This document shows positions 25,201 through 33,847 of a stretch of DNA of 64,000 nt, piece after piece. The stretch comes from Methylobacterium jeotgali (GTDB lineage: Bacteria > Pseudomonadota > Alphaproteobacteria > Rhizobiales > Beijerinckiaceae): positions 1 through 64,000 of the forward strand of contig NZ_BPQR01000084.1 in assembly GCF_022179345.1 (NCBI RefSeq). The letters are read 5' to 3'. Within the stretch, counting starts at the first letter, position 1. Each line of letters starts with the position of its first letter. A program made the translations under genes and the position numbers. Under the pieces are notes generated by a model that made no database searches, had not been told where the DNA came from, and saw only the letters and a list, made by a program, of their open reading frames with translations.

Positions 25201-25587
25201 CGCCTGGGCCGGCAGGGCGATGCCCGCGGAGCCGGAACCGGGGTGCACACGGAACTGGACGCGACCGAGCCAGTCCGCCGGCGCCGGGTCGTTCGGATCG
25301 GGGTGCCAGAGGATGTCGGCGGCCACCGCCGTGACCGCCTTCACGCGAAAGGTCCGCGCGGCAACCGGCAGGTCGAGCGTGAAGTAGGCCGGCGCCGACC
25401 CGCTCGCCGGCACGAACACCAGCGAGCCGTCGTTCGAGTCCGCCGTCGCTACCGGCGCCCCGCCCTGCACGGCCGTGACCGCCGCCACGAGCCGCCCTCC
25501 GGAATAGTCGGCCGGGGTCGCGCTCGGGGCCAGCGGGACCGCGAGGCGCCAGTCGGCCGTGTCGAGCACGGCGGTCAGGGTCGCCAT
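22267..25587 (-). CDS. Tail spike / receptor-binding protein with beta-helix
   Basis: About 1106 residues from ATG 25587; a GTG 18 bases upstream is possible. The N-terminal domain (about 1-170) is beta-rich, then an Ala-rich helical repeat (AQAAAQADQAVAAAAATDAT) forms a trimeric stalk. From about 340 comes a pectate-lyase-like beta-helix opening with PLRLPAGSYRLTTPTTV, the pattern that starts many depolymerase spikes. The end carries a small beta domain with GFNFTIATKP-like residues. It likely binds or degrades host surface polysaccharide. Confidence 0.78.
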   Translation of the reverse strand: MATLTAVLDTADWRLAVPLAPSATPADYSGGRLVAAVTAVQGGAPVATADSNDGSLVFVPASGSAPAYFTLDLPVAARTFRVKAVTAVAADILWHPDPNDPAPADWLGRVQFRVHPGSGSAGIALPAQAPVLIPAQPYEGRIATEPMVVGPQGPVDRSYTDEQVADLIGGAPTGRQTLKGLSDALTGGDAAVAQAAAQADQAVAAAAATDATSKANAAKSDAISAAATDAANKAAAARSGAVSDVVGGAGTSANTLAKLDAKKPDTSSLGDAATKNTGMAAGTLAAGDDSRIVGATPKARLGIGTAPGDGTAQDTPLGADLLAWQTAGATVLGNQFPTITGKPLRLPAGSYRLTTPTTVPTTGTGMGALGDGTFTSRLDGVTFIAKDFRTRWSGFSLFSSTGAVVIGRMGLVYQGDGRRFSLADSLHFRDLDVAMQFDGTGAADNLVNIIFEKCNYAIRINATLGIQATNIEALSCYEVAYDFYALGEAKFANFRSIGAKCNLRLRGDTRGPCVESYFLQGTLTNAAKRSLPILGVSDDGNGFVKLALATKIACTVENRGSIFLGAGTYIGSRARARISVGPEIVGQVDAVTVAGSVQLLTASIPFTTDRGATAVLIAANINAGTGTHGYTAKAVGSSVSIDAPLADGAAANGRSITTTTSGGLSCPATNYIALVHASPHGLVWNDDVWLDTGVMYGTYWGSYPVRYVESPTVVLVEMPYSGAASGQAWVLPLLNAGAPGAQIANTAGAFDKGVTISSADDTTITLTTPFAGFPTLPAGASVTIAGWDVIIEAMETTSARVNDHFWHAGNINGLLIKSGFNISFNKTRLKNQIWILHRANPDLRSAQVNFDRGSARGRTSDTYDDVPICGSPTGWTDRSGNVDGNTTRPGTGYTSVASPAKSLPMIGWVAQLIEQRIYEDRIEFRIPTATGLEVNTINGTGSKFGGVTLKALGAAVNAIEMTAGLTGVRALIKQVGETNTGLQIDTAGGAIDLRTGGTRQAIVNNTTGAVAFVAITGATGTSGPSIQAQSGSLANAGLRLGGYQGGPVSGLTPFKDFNFTIATKPAGSLIGPGGRGWCSDAAPANNKAAYVDNSNVWRLSATDAAI

Positions 25588-25656
25588 GTCAGGCGGTCCG
25601 GCCACGGTTGGAGGGCCCGTTCGGGCGGGTGTGGGGCATGGGGTCCTCGGATGGGC

Positions 25657-28302
25657 TCAGGCGGCGGCTTCGAGGGCTGCGACGCGCCGCTCGAGCCGCA
25701 ACGCTCGACGGCGCGCGCAGGCGAGCATCAGCATGGCGAGATCGCCGTAGCGGACGCCAAGGCGGATGACGGGCTCGCCATCCGTGTCGAGCACGGGCCG
25801 CGCGACTTGCCGGGGGCGGTTCACGCGAACCATCACCGGCACCTCGACCATGACCGGTTCGCCGCTGCCGGCGGACAATCCGAGCGCGCCGCCATCGCGG
25901 ACAGGCGCGCCGGCCTCGTCGAGGAGCGGCACCTTGCGACGCTTCAGCCGCCTCTCGGTGCGCGATACCTCCCGCAGCACCGCATGGTCGCCCACGAGAA
26001 CGTGCGTCTGGTCGGCGACCTCGACCTCCTCGTAATCCTGCTCCTCGATCCAGTGGTCTTCCTCCACCGTCTCGACCTCGGGATCGGCGCACCAGAACGA
26101 GTACGCGGCGGGGTCGAGGCCACGCGCCCGCATCGCCGACCCAAGTTGTTGCGCGACGACGCCGGCGTGGATGCGAGCACCGTCCTCGCCCTTCGCAGCG
26201 ATCGAGTCGAGGTAGCGGTAGAGGACGATTTCGACGTCCTCGATGGCGTCGAGAAGCGCATCGTCCGGCGGGCCGGAGATGTCTTTCAGCCGAGCGTCGG
26301 AGGTGCTGATCGTCTGGGTGCCGGCGTACACGACCGACCACTTCTGGCTCGGGGCGCCGAGCGCGTAGGTGTTGTCGGCCAGTGGCGCGATTTGCTGCGT
26401 CTGGGTAAGGCTCGCGATGAGGCTCAACGCGCCCCCGCCGACAGTCCCGTTGCCCCCGCTCGCCACGATGCGGCAGTCGTAGTCGATGACCTGACCGGAG
26501 GTGTGGAAGTCGAAGTACGGCGTTCCGCTTTGCGCCTGCGACCCGATCTCCACGCCGAAATTTGGCGCTGAGAGCGACCAGTTGACCGGCGAGAGGTCGG
26601 TGTTCGGCGCTCGGAGGATTGAGCCGCACGCGAGGTTCTGGAAGTCGAAGATCGTCGCGACCGACATCGCTGCGCCGTTGAAGGCGCGGGTCCGCATGAT
26701 GGTGCCAGTCGGGTCACACGGATTGGCGCCGTTCAGGTTGGTGACGAGGAACTGATCCCGGAATGGTGTCGCGATCCCGGAAGAGTTGGTGATCGAACTG
26801 CTGATGAAGGCCGCATCGACCACATCGGCCATCTTGTCCGAGCGCTTGACGACGCTGTAGCCGTACAGGATGCGAGCCGAGGCGTTGCCCCAGATGCCGA
26901 CGTTGGCCTCGCTGACCGCGACCTGCAGGACGTCGGTCGCGCTGTCCATCAGGTAGGCTTCGGGGTTCTGCGCGAAGAACGTCCCCTCGCCCCCTGTGAA
27001 CGGACTGACGTTGCCTCCTGGGAAGGCGGTGCCGCCGTCAGCGGCGTGAACCGAGACGGTGTTCCTCATCCCGACGACGATACGCGCGGGGTTCCATGCC
27101 GCCGACGCCTGCGTGACGACCGTGTTCGTGCGGATCGTCTCCCGCACGCCCGTGCCGCCGCCGTAGCGATGCTGGATCAGCAGCGGCGAGACGGTGTGCC
27201 CGAAGTTTTCCGGCTGACCGTATGGATCGGCACTCGTGCCAGTCGATGAGCCGTTGTCGAGCGTGTCGTCGACCGAGATGACGTTCGGCGCGTAGATCTT
27301 GCCGTTCGGGCCGCCCCAGGCCGCATCCTCGAAGGCGCCGCAGAGCAGCTCGTTGGCATAAGCCCGCGCCCGGCCCTGTACCAGTTGGCGGCTATCGAGC
27401 CCGCTGAAAATGCCGACCGCCGGGCGTACCTTGAGCGCGGCTCGCCCACCGTCGGCGGTCGGCCGGTTCGGGATACCTGCACGCGTCGCGAACTGACCGT
27501 CCGTACCTGGGAAGAGGCTGGGGTTGAGATTGCCGGTGTCCCACGGAACGGCCCCGGCGAACGTCGGCCGCTGGCTGAAGTGGACAACGTCGTCGATGCC
27601 CCCGCGAAACGGGGCGCTGCCGCGCTCGTAGCTGTACCAGTACCAGTCCCTCGTCCCGTCGAGATTGAGATCCTGCCCGAACTGGTAGTTGCCGATGTTG
27701 ATGGATGACCGCTTCGAGCCCGACGAGTGACTTGAAGTGCTTGCCGCGAACGCGACCGGCGCCAGCAGGCTCGGGTCACCAGCCGACAGGCCGCCGGTCA
27801 TCACGTCGCCCGTTTTGCTGACGAGCTGCGAGACGTTGGCGGCCGGCCCCTGCGGTCCTTGGGCGCCCTGTGCACCGGCATCACCCTTGGGGCCGCGGAG
27901 CGGGCCGATGTAGAGCCAGGGCGGCGTGCCGGGGACATAGGTGTAGGCGTCATCGACGCTATAGGCCTGTCCCTGCGGATCGGTGCCCGCATTGTCCATG
28001 ATGTAGGTATCGCCGGCGGACTGCCCGCTCGTCGGAAGCGCGCCGTAGTTGGCGACGCGGCCCTTGATCGTCGTGCCCGCGCCGGGGTCGCCCTTGGGGC
28101 CCTGAACGCCCTGACCGCCCTGCGGTCCCGTCTGACCGGCGGGACCAGGGCTGCCCTGGTTGCCCGGCGGTCCGACCTGCCCCGTCGCTCCGGTCGGGCC
28201 GATGCCGCCCTGATCTCCTTTGGGCCCTACCAGTCCCCTCGGTCCGGCAGGACCGGCGACGAAGACGGCTGGGGCGCCCGAGAGGCTCGCCTTGAACGCC
28301 AT
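25657..28302 (-). CDS. Collagen-like tail fibre with C-terminal intramolecular chaperone (peptidase S74)
   Basis: 881 residues. Collagen-type Gly-X-Y repeats occupy about 17-75 (GPKGDQGGIGPTGATGQVGP) with a second block about 132-150. The central region is a beta-rich fibre body. The C-terminal S74 chaperone domain begins near residue 665 with SDARLK (S668 and K673, the Ser-Lys pair used for self-cleavage), followed by YRYLDSIAAKGEDGARIHAGVVAQQL. The chaperone should trim itself after trimerisation. A helical, charged tail closes the protein. Confidence 0.85.
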   Translation of the reverse strand: MAFKASLSGAPAVFVAGPAGPRGLVGPKGDQGGIGPTGATGQVGPPGNQGSPGPAGQTGPQGGQGVQGPKGDPGAGTTIKGRVANYGALPTSGQSAGDTYIMDNAGTDPQGQAYSVDDAYTYVPGTPPWLYIGPLRGPKGDAGAQGAQGPQGPAANVSQLVSKTGDVMTGGLSAGDPSLLAPVAFAASTSSHSSGSKRSSINIGNYQFGQDLNLDGTRDWYWYSYERGSAPFRGGIDDVVHFSQRPTFAGAVPWDTGNLNPSLFPGTDGQFATRAGIPNRPTADGGRAALKVRPAVGIFSGLDSRQLVQGRARAYANELLCGAFEDAAWGGPNGKIYAPNVISVDDTLDNGSSTGTSADPYGQPENFGHTVSPLLIQHRYGGGTGVRETIRTNTVVTQASAAWNPARIVVGMRNTVSVHAADGGTAFPGGNVSPFTGGEGTFFAQNPEAYLMDSATDVLQVAVSEANVGIWGNASARILYGYSVVKRSDKMADVVDAAFISSSITNSSGIATPFRDQFLVTNLNGANPCDPTGTIMRTRAFNGAAMSVATIFDFQNLACGSILRAPNTDLSPVNWSLSAPNFGVEIGSQAQSGTPYFDFHTSGQVIDYDCRIVASGGNGTVGGGALSLIASLTQTQQIAPLADNTYALGAPSQKWSVVYAGTQTISTSDARLKDISGPPDDALLDAIEDVEIVLYRYLDSIAAKGEDGARIHAGVVAQQLGSAMRARGLDPAAYSFWCADPEVETVEEDHWIEEQDYEEVEVADQTHVLVGDHAVLREVSRTERRLKRRKVPLLDEAGAPVRDGGALGLSAGSGEPVMVEVPVMVRVNRPRQVARPVLDTDGEPVIRLGVRYGDLAMLMLACARRRALRLERRVAALEAAA

Positions 28303-28303
28303 C

Positions 28304-28963
28304 TCAGGTCACCACCGTGGTGATGCCCCGGCGATGCTCGACCGTGCCGAAGTACGGCACGAAGGTCGCGCCGTCCGCGCTGGCCACGAGATCGTAGGCG
28401 TAGGAGCCGGAAGCCAAATCTTCCATCGCGTCCCTCATGACGGCCATGGCAGCGGCACCGGTCGCGCCGCCGTTGACGATGGTGTCGATGCCGGGTGCGG
28501 AGGATGCGAACAGCGAAACGGTCGCGGCGGCCGCGCTCCGGCGCAGCATCAGGTCGAAGCGGATGCCGGTGACATCGAGCGGGACGGGCATGACCGCGAT
28601 GGCGAAGGTGTCGCCGACGACGAAGGCCGTCGCGCCCTGCGCGAGCGAGAGCGTCAGCCCGCCCGCCGCGATAGTCGCCCCCGTGACCCCGATGGCCGAC
28701 GGAACCTCGTTCGGCGTGCGCACGACGTAGCGGGCCGGCGCGCCGGCTGGCGTCTCGACGATCTCGATCGTGTGCGTGCCGAGCGCGGCCTGAGCCGCCA
28801 CCTCGCTCACGACGAGCGTCCCGTTGCCGGTGTTGCCGCTGGCCGGGTAGCCCGCCGCCTGCCCGGCGACGAGGAATACGAACGTGTCACGCCAGTCGGC
28901 GTTCGTGAACGTGACGATGTCCGCCGGTTCCGCATTGCACGGCAGCGCCAGGATGTTGGTCAC
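28304..28963 (-). CDS. Hypothetical tail protein
   Basis: 219 residues from GTG 28963. Two beta-rich Ala/Thr domains (DWRDTFVFLVAGQAAGYPAS, then DVTGIRFDLMLRRSAAAATVSL) and a closing FVPYFGTVEHRRGITTVV. No family recognised. It lies directly upstream of the collagen-like fibre with a one-base gap, so it may build the fibre attachment. Confidence 0.55.
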   Translation of the reverse strand: MTNILALPCNAEPADIVTFTNADWRDTFVFLVAGQAAGYPASGNTGNGTLVVSEVAAQAALGTHTIEIVETPAGAPARYVVRTPNEVPSAIGVTGATIAAGGLTLSLAQGATAFVVGDTFAIAVMPVPLDVTGIRFDLMLRRSAAAATVSLFASSAPGIDTIVNGGATGAAAMAVMRDAMEDLASGSYAYDLVASADGATFVPYFGTVEHRRGITTVVT

Positions 28964-28972
28964 GGCGCGGCC

Positions 28973-29401
28973 TCAGGCCTGGATCTGCGCAGCCAGCCGG
29001 AACAGGTCGTCGATCTGCGCCGCCGACAGCCCGAGTGCCGCGCCGAGCGTCTCGACGTGCGGGTTCGCGCGCTGCCACATGTTGGCCTCGGCGAACCAGA
29101 TCGCGACCTCGCCGCCCTCCTCCTCCACGAGCACCTTCACCTGATCGAGGTAGCCGGCGCGGTGGAGTGCGATCTTGGCCTGAGCGCGGGTCACGTCGAC
29201 GACCGGTGCGGGGCCGGCCTCGGGCTCCGGCGGCGGAATCAGCTTGCCCTTGTCATCGAGGACGTAGCCGACCTCGGCGCCGCCCTTCGGCACGAGCGTC
29301 GCCCGGAACTCGGGGGTGTAGAGGGCCTCGGGCGCGACACCGGACGGCATCTCGACGACCTCGACGGCGGTGCCGTCCTGGATGCGCAGCATGGCAGACA
29401 T
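28973..29401 (-). CDS. Hypothetical protein, fibre assembly-like
   Basis: 142 residues from ATG 29401. N-terminal beta part (AMLRIQDGTAVEVVEMPSG), Pro-rich hinge (PPPEPEAGPAPV), then a helical C-terminal domain (TRAQAKIALHRAGYLDQVKVLVEEE, then IWFAEANMWQRANPHVETLGAALGLS). The helical part resembles small proteins encoded with phage tail fibres. Function unproven. Confidence 0.55.
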   Translation of the reverse strand: MSAMLRIQDGTAVEVVEMPSGVAPEALYTPEFRATLVPKGGAEVGYVLDDKGKLIPPPEPEAGPAPVVDVTRAQAKIALHRAGYLDQVKVLVEEEGGEVAIWFAEANMWQRANPHVETLGAALGLSAAQIDDLFRLAAQIQA

Positions 29402-29414
29402 CGGCGGCTTCCCC

Positions 29415-30614
29415 TCAGTACTCGATGATGATGAGGCCGTCGGCGCCAGGGCCGCCGTTGCTGGCATTGCCCGCCCCGCCGCCGCCGCCGGCCCCGCCGC
29501 CGCCCGGATAGGCGCCGTTCGATCCGTTGGTGCCGGTGTTCGGGCCGACCTGGGAGCCCCCGAACGCGGGGGCGCCGACGCCGGAGAGGGCAGACCCGCC
29601 TGCCGCAATGAAGCCCGTGCCGCCCGCGTTGCCGGGCCGGCTCAGGACGTTGCCGCCGGAAGCCTGCGACCCACCTGCGCCGCTCGGCGTCGCGATGCCG
29701 TTCGCGGCGTACTTGCCGCCCTGGCCGCCGGGAGCCGAGACGAGGCCGCCCCAGGACGACGTGCCGCCCGCGTTGCCGTCGCCCGACGTTCCGGTGCCTG
29801 CGGCCCCGACCGTATAGGCGACCGTGCTGCCAGGCGTGCACGGCACGTTGATCGCCTCGGCATAGGCGCCGGAGCCTCCACCGGAGCCACCATTACCGGC
29901 ACCGAGCGCAGCGCCGCCACCGGCCCCGCCGGCGGCCCAGACCCGGATGCGCTTGATGGCCGTGACGCCGGCCGGGACGGTCCACGTGCCAGCACCGGGC
30001 ATCGTGAAGCTCGCCGTGCTCGACGCCGGCTGATTCGAGGTCAAGACACCGGCGAGCTGGAGGTTGGAACCGTCGTCGAGGAACAGCACGACCTGGCCCG
30101 CGATCCAGTCGCCCGCTCGGATCGGCGTGCCATCGGCGCGGACCACGGGGCGCAGACCTCGATTGTCGAGGTTGCCGGCGGTGCCTCCTCCGACCGCCGT
30201 CGCCGCCATCTTGATGCTGTAGGCGTAACCCGCGACGTAGCCCGCGATGTCGGGGGTGACGTTGGCCGTGAAGGCGCTGGCGTTGCCCTGGGCTTCGCCG
30301 TAGTGCCAGAGGGCGAGTGCGGGAGGGAGAGGAGCCGACTCCGCGATCTTGGCGGAGAGCGCCGCGTTGAAGTTCGCCAGCAGCCCAGCCTGATCGCCAT
30401 TGTCGAGCGCATCGTAGTTCCGGCTCGCAATGAACGCCGCGACCATCGCGGCGACCGAGGTCGACTGTCGCCACGCGGTGTTGCACTGCGCGGAACTCGC
30501 CACCCCGCCGGCGAAACCGCTCAACCGCGCACCGAGCGCTGCCCACCCGGCTGCGGTCAGCACGTTGGCGCCCGGACCCGTGCCGAAGGGCACGAACTCG
30601 TTCGTTCCAGCCAT
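29415..30614 (-). CDS. Glycine-rich tail fibre / receptor-binding protein
   Basis: 399 residues. The N-terminal about 200 residues start TNEFVPFGTGPGANVLTAAGWAAL, a common phage fibre opening. The C-terminal half is a polyglycine-rich domain (VWAAGGAGGGAALGAGNGGSGGGSG, then YPGGGGAGGGGGAGNASNGGPGADGLIIIEY) of the kind that forms a polyglycine-II sandwich at the tips of T4-like adhesins. Probably a host-recognition protein. The Gly-rich part is prone to recombination. Confidence 0.75.
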   Translation of the reverse strand: MAGTNEFVPFGTGPGANVLTAAGWAALGARLSGFAGGVASSAQCNTAWRQSTSVAAMVAAFIASRNYDALDNGDQAGLLANFNAALSAKIAESAPLPPALALWHYGEAQGNASAFTANVTPDIAGYVAGYAYSIKMAATAVGGGTAGNLDNRGLRPVVRADGTPIRAGDWIAGQVVLFLDDGSNLQLAGVLTSNQPASSTASFTMPGAGTWTVPAGVTAIKRIRVWAAGGAGGGAALGAGNGGSGGGSGAYAEAINVPCTPGSTVAYTVGAAGTGTSGDGNAGGTSSWGGLVSAPGGQGGKYAANGIATPSGAGGSQASGGNVLSRPGNAGGTGFIAAGGSALSGVGAPAFGGSQVGPNTGTNGSNGAYPGGGGAGGGGGAGNASNGGPGADGLIIIEY

Positions 30615-30656
30615 GGTCGCTCTCAGGGGTTGGAGGGCGCGAACCCGCGCGAAAGG

Positions 30657-31448
30657 TCAGGCCTCGAGGAGGCGTTCGGGCTCGACGCCCCAGGCTCCGG
30701 CGTCGAAGCCGGAGACGAACTCGTTCTGAACGTCGAAGCCGAAGAGCGCCGCACCGTCGACGCTCGTCACGGCGTAGGTCGTCATCACGCCGGCCGGCTT
30801 GATCGGGATCGCATCCTGCGCCAGCAGCCCGAGCTCCAGGGGCCCTGGGATGCGGCCCGAGACGCCGATCGTCATGGAGACGTCGACGCGCTCGGTCGTC
30901 GCCTTGGCCGCCGCGGGATCGAACCAGTAGGCCTGATCGAACCCCTTTCCCTCTTCGTCGAAGGCGAACAGGATCTGCGGGTAGGGAACCTGCGCATTGT
31001 CCTGCACGAACACGTGCGTGGCCGGATCGATGAAGAAGACGTCGAAGGCGGCCTGCGCGCCCGGCACGGTGCCGTCCCACCGCTTGGCGAGGATGTTGGC
31101 CCGCAGCAGTCTCCGGTAGGTTTCGTCGTCGAGTGAGTAGACCCCGAACGAGCCGGAAAAAGGCCCTTTCCAGACGCCCCTGTCGAAGCCCAGGCGGTCA
31201 TCGTCGAACGAGAACCAGGGCTGCGGAATCGGAAGTCGGACGGTGCGCGCCCGACCGACCCACAGTCCCACGACATCGAGTTGGGCGCCGATGGCCGTAT
31301 CGAGATCGAAGACCGCGGGCAGGCCCGCGATGACCGCGCCGGCCGTGACGATCGGCTCCAAGGAGCCCGAAACCGTCGCGACGTAGCGCGGGTTCTCGAC
31401 CTGCCAGGGCGTGATCCGACCGAGGTAGAGCGTGAGGGGCTTGGCCAT
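30657..31448 (-). CDS. DUF2612 baseplate/tail protein
   Basis: 263 residues from ATG 31448, overlapping the upstream TGA (TGATG). Family features are the N-terminal LDTAIGAQLDVVGLWVGRARTV and SLDDETYRRLLRANILAKRWDGTVP, as in baseplate proteins of small contractile phages. It follows the J-like gene, matching P2-like gene order where gpI comes next. It likely connects fibres to the baseplate. Confidence 0.8.
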   Translation of the reverse strand: MAKPLTLYLGRITPWQVENPRYVATVSGSLEPIVTAGAVIAGLPAVFDLDTAIGAQLDVVGLWVGRARTVRLPIPQPWFSFDDDRLGFDRGVWKGPFSGSFGVYSLDDETYRRLLRANILAKRWDGTVPGAQAAFDVFFIDPATHVFVQDNAQVPYPQILFAFDEEGKGFDQAYWFDPAAAKATTERVDVSMTIGVSGRIPGPLELGLLAQDAIPIKPAGVMTTYAVTSVDGAALFGFDVQNEFVSGFDAGAWGVEPERLLEA

Positions 31449-32632
31449 CACACGACCGTCGTGATGTTCACGTCGCTCGGGTCACAGACCAGGGCCTCGT
31501 TGAACGCCGCAGCGATGTCTCCATAGGCATCGCTTGTGAGGTCGGCCCGCTTGGCGACGAGCCCGACGATCTCGAAGGTCGCGGCACGCGGGTCGTCCAG
31601 AAGGTTCGCCGCGGGATAGGCGCTGCTGAGCTGCTGATTGGCGCCGATATCGATGCCGTTCGTGTAGGCGGCGAGTGCCTGCTGGATCGCCGCGGCGACG
31701 TCGAGCGTGTAGCCCGCCTTCGGACGAAGCGTGACGTACCAGGCGATGGTGCGGCGTGCCGGGCGGAAGAACCGGATCGGATGCGGGATGCCGGCGCGAT
31801 CGGTGAGAACCTGAAGTTGATCGCCGTAGGTGCCGACGCCGGGGCTCTTCTTGCCGGCGATGACGCTGGCGATGGTGGCGACATCGCCGCCCTCGACCAC
31901 GGCCGTGAGGGTGTGACCCGGCGCGCCCGTGAAGCCGTCCGGGAGGTTCGTGTCGTTCTCGTAGGCCTTGACCCGCGTCACGCCCGTCACGGCGAACAAT
32001 GCGCCGACCAGGGCCTCCAGGATGGTCTGCGCCGGGAGGGCCGTCGAAAGCGCCTGCCGCTGGCGCAACTGCCGATCGGTCTCGATGGGCAGGCCGACGG
32101 CCGCGGCGATGGGGTTTCCGACGGACTGCCAGCCGAGCGTCGGCGTGGCGATGGTGTCGATGGCGCCGCTCGGAGCCGCCACCGCGCCGAGGGTCTGACA
32201 GGTTGCGGTCACGGTGATCTGGCCGGCCGGCGGAATGATCACGCTGTCCGGCAGCGACCACAGGTTTCCGCTCTGATCACGTGCCGCCCCCGAGACGATC
32301 TCGGCACCGACCTGACCGACGATGAGCACGTCGGCGGTCGAGTAGGTCGCCGACTTCCTGCGGATCCCGTTGATCTTCACGACCGACGACAAGCCGGCGC
32401 CCTGAGCCGTGGCAGGCGAGAACGCGTTGTAGACCGCGACGGCCTCGCCGTTCGCATCATGCAGGGCGTTGGCGAGAAGCGCCATGAACTGCCCGTCCTG
32501 GCAGTCGGCTCCGAGATAGACATCCTGCCCGTAGATCGAGCGGTAGAGCCCCTGGAAGTAGCCGAGGCAGGCCGCGTAGTCGGGCCGCACGATGCCCGCT
32601 GCGGTGATCTGACAGACCGGCGTCGAGCCCAT
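31448..32632 (-). CDS. Baseplate J-like protein
   Basis: 394 residues from ATG 32632, one base after the upstream stop. Typical J-family blocks: FMALLANALHDANGEAVAVYNAFSPATAQG, INGIRRKSATYSTADVLIVG, GNPIAAAVGLPIETDRQLRQRQALS and VTRVKAYENDTNLPDGFTG. Such proteins form the baseplate wedge arms of contractile tails. The next gene is coupled to its stop. Confidence 0.9.
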   Translation of the reverse strand: MGSTPVCQITAAGIVRPDYAACLGYFQGLYRSIYGQDVYLGADCQDGQFMALLANALHDANGEAVAVYNAFSPATAQGAGLSSVVKINGIRRKSATYSTADVLIVGQVGAEIVSGAARDQSGNLWSLPDSVIIPPAGQITVTATCQTLGAVAAPSGAIDTIATPTLGWQSVGNPIAAAVGLPIETDRQLRQRQALSTALPAQTILEALVGALFAVTGVTRVKAYENDTNLPDGFTGAPGHTLTAVVEGGDVATIASVIAGKKSPGVGTYGDQLQVLTDRAGIPHPIRFFRPARRTIAWYVTLRPKAGYTLDVAAAIQQALAAYTNGIDIGANQQLSSAYPAANLLDDPRAATFEIVGLVAKRADLTSDAYGDIAAAFNEALVCDPSDVNITTVV

Positions 32633-32633
32633 G

Positions 32634-33026
32634 TCAGCGACCGTCCTGCACGAAGGTGTCGACCGCGGCCGTCGTCGTCGGGCGGCCCTGGGCATTGCGG
32701 CTGAAGGCGGTGTCGATGGTGGCTGCGATGGCGAAGCCACGCGTGTCGCGGTTCAGCACGCTGTTGTAGGCCGTGATCGCGACGACCCCTGGCGAGCCGA
32801 GGATGCGCGAGCGGTAGACTGGATCGCGGGTCGCCTCGGTCCGCTTGCCGAGCACGCGGGTCTCGACTTCCGTTCCTTCGGCCAGATCCAGGAACCACTG
32901 TCCCTGCCAGAGCTGAAGCCGGCTCTCGACGACCTGGGCCACCGCGTCAGGCGTGTCATGGTGGAAGGCGGCCTGATCGCCCCCGAACACCATATCGCCG
33001 TCCGCATCCACGCGACGGACCCGCAT
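32634..33026 (-). CDS. Baseplate wedge protein, Mu gp46 / gp25-like
   Basis: 130 residues from ATG 33026, which overlaps the preceding TGA. It carries MRVRRVDADGDMVFGGDQAAF and the hallmark VVESRLQLWQGQWFLDLAEGTEV, then a beta-rich C-terminus with AFSRNAQGRPTTT. gp25/W-like proteins nucleate sheath assembly on the baseplate. Gene order (spike, gp46-like, J) is standard for Mu-like and related myoviruses. Confidence 0.8.
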   Translation of the reverse strand: MRVRRVDADGDMVFGGDQAAFHHDTPDAVAQVVESRLQLWQGQWFLDLAEGTEVETRVLGKRTEATRDPVYRSRILGSPGVVAITAYNSVLNRDTRGFAIAATIDTAFSRNAQGRPTTTAAVDTFVQDGR

Positions 33027-33847
33027 CAGCGGCCCCACGCCGCCAGCGCGTACCGGGCCTGAACGAGGCCGTCCGCCGGGCTCTGCGACCCGGTCACCGC
33101 GAGCAGTGTCGCGAGGCCGAGCCAGAAGCCGATGAAGCCGCCGAGCATCCCGGTGAAGGGGCCTCCGCCGTTGCTGAAGGTGCTCGGCGCGCCGAAGCTC
33201 TTGGCCGAGGTGACCGCATCCTTGAAGTGCGTCTTGCCCGTCACCTCCAGGCCCTTCGTCGCATCGATCGACATGGCCATGGCGGTCTTCAGCGCGATGC
33301 CGGACTGCGGGTTGACGGCGATGGTGTGCTTGCCCCCGTCGGCCGCCATCGATGGCCCGTTCTTGGGGTGCAGGTCGAACATGTGCTTGCCGTCGTCGGA
33401 GCGCATCTGCGTCGAGGTGGTCGACACGTTCTCGAGCTTGCGCGGCGTCGAGCGGATGCCTGGGATGTAGATTGCGTCCGAGAGCGAGTGCATGCGGGCG
33501 TCGACTTGGCTCTGGATGCCGCCCTGCTGGTGCCAGGCATCGAGCGAGCGGCCGCAGAACAGGGCGATGCCCTCGTCCCCCTCCTTATGGGGATGCGTGA
33601 CCGTCACGCCGCCGCCGCCCATGTGGTGGATCGGGCAGTCCGAGAGGACGGGAAGCTGCGTGAGCTCGCGCGTCCCGTCCGGCTTCAGCTTCGTCGCCTT
33701 CACGGAGGGTTGGAGGCTGATGGTGTGCCCGTCCTTCGAGTCGGCGGCGACCTTCACCGGCATGGCGACCCAGATGCCGGCCTTCACGGCATCCGTGATC
33801 GTGGCCAGCATCTCGTCGAAGTCGTCGTAGCGAGTGCGCAGGTCCAT
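33026..33847 (-). CDS. Gp138-like membrane-puncturing baseplate spike
   Basis: 273 residues from ATG 33847 (TGATG overlap). N-terminal OB-like domain (IWVAMPVKVAADSKDGHTISLQPSV, then PIHHMGGGGVTVTHPHKEGDEGIALFCGRSLDAWHQQGG) matches the Gp138 N-terminal domain. A beta-helical region and a short C-terminal hydrophobic segment (GMLGGFIGFWLGLATLLAVTG) follow. This last part is unusual for a spike tip and could be membrane-active. The protein should pierce the outer membrane on contraction. Confidence 0.8.
   Translation of the reverse strand: MDLRTRYDDFDEMLATITDAVKAGIWVAMPVKVAADSKDGHTISLQPSVKATKLKPDGTRELTQLPVLSDCPIHHMGGGGVTVTHPHKEGDEGIALFCGRSLDAWHQQGGIQSQVDARMHSLSDAIYIPGIRSTPRKLENVSTTSTQMRSDDGKHMFDLHPKNGPSMAADGGKHTIAVNPQSGIALKTAMAMSIDATKGLEVTGKTHFKDAVTSAKSFGAPSTFSNGGGPFTGMLGGFIGFWLGLATLLAVTGSQSPADGLVQARYALAAWGR

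Noticed and set aside
24307..26571. 754-codon rightward frame opposite the fibre genes
   Set aside because: Antisense shadow of the beta-helix and collagen-like fibre genes; no domain, and Arg/Gly/Asp-rich throughout.
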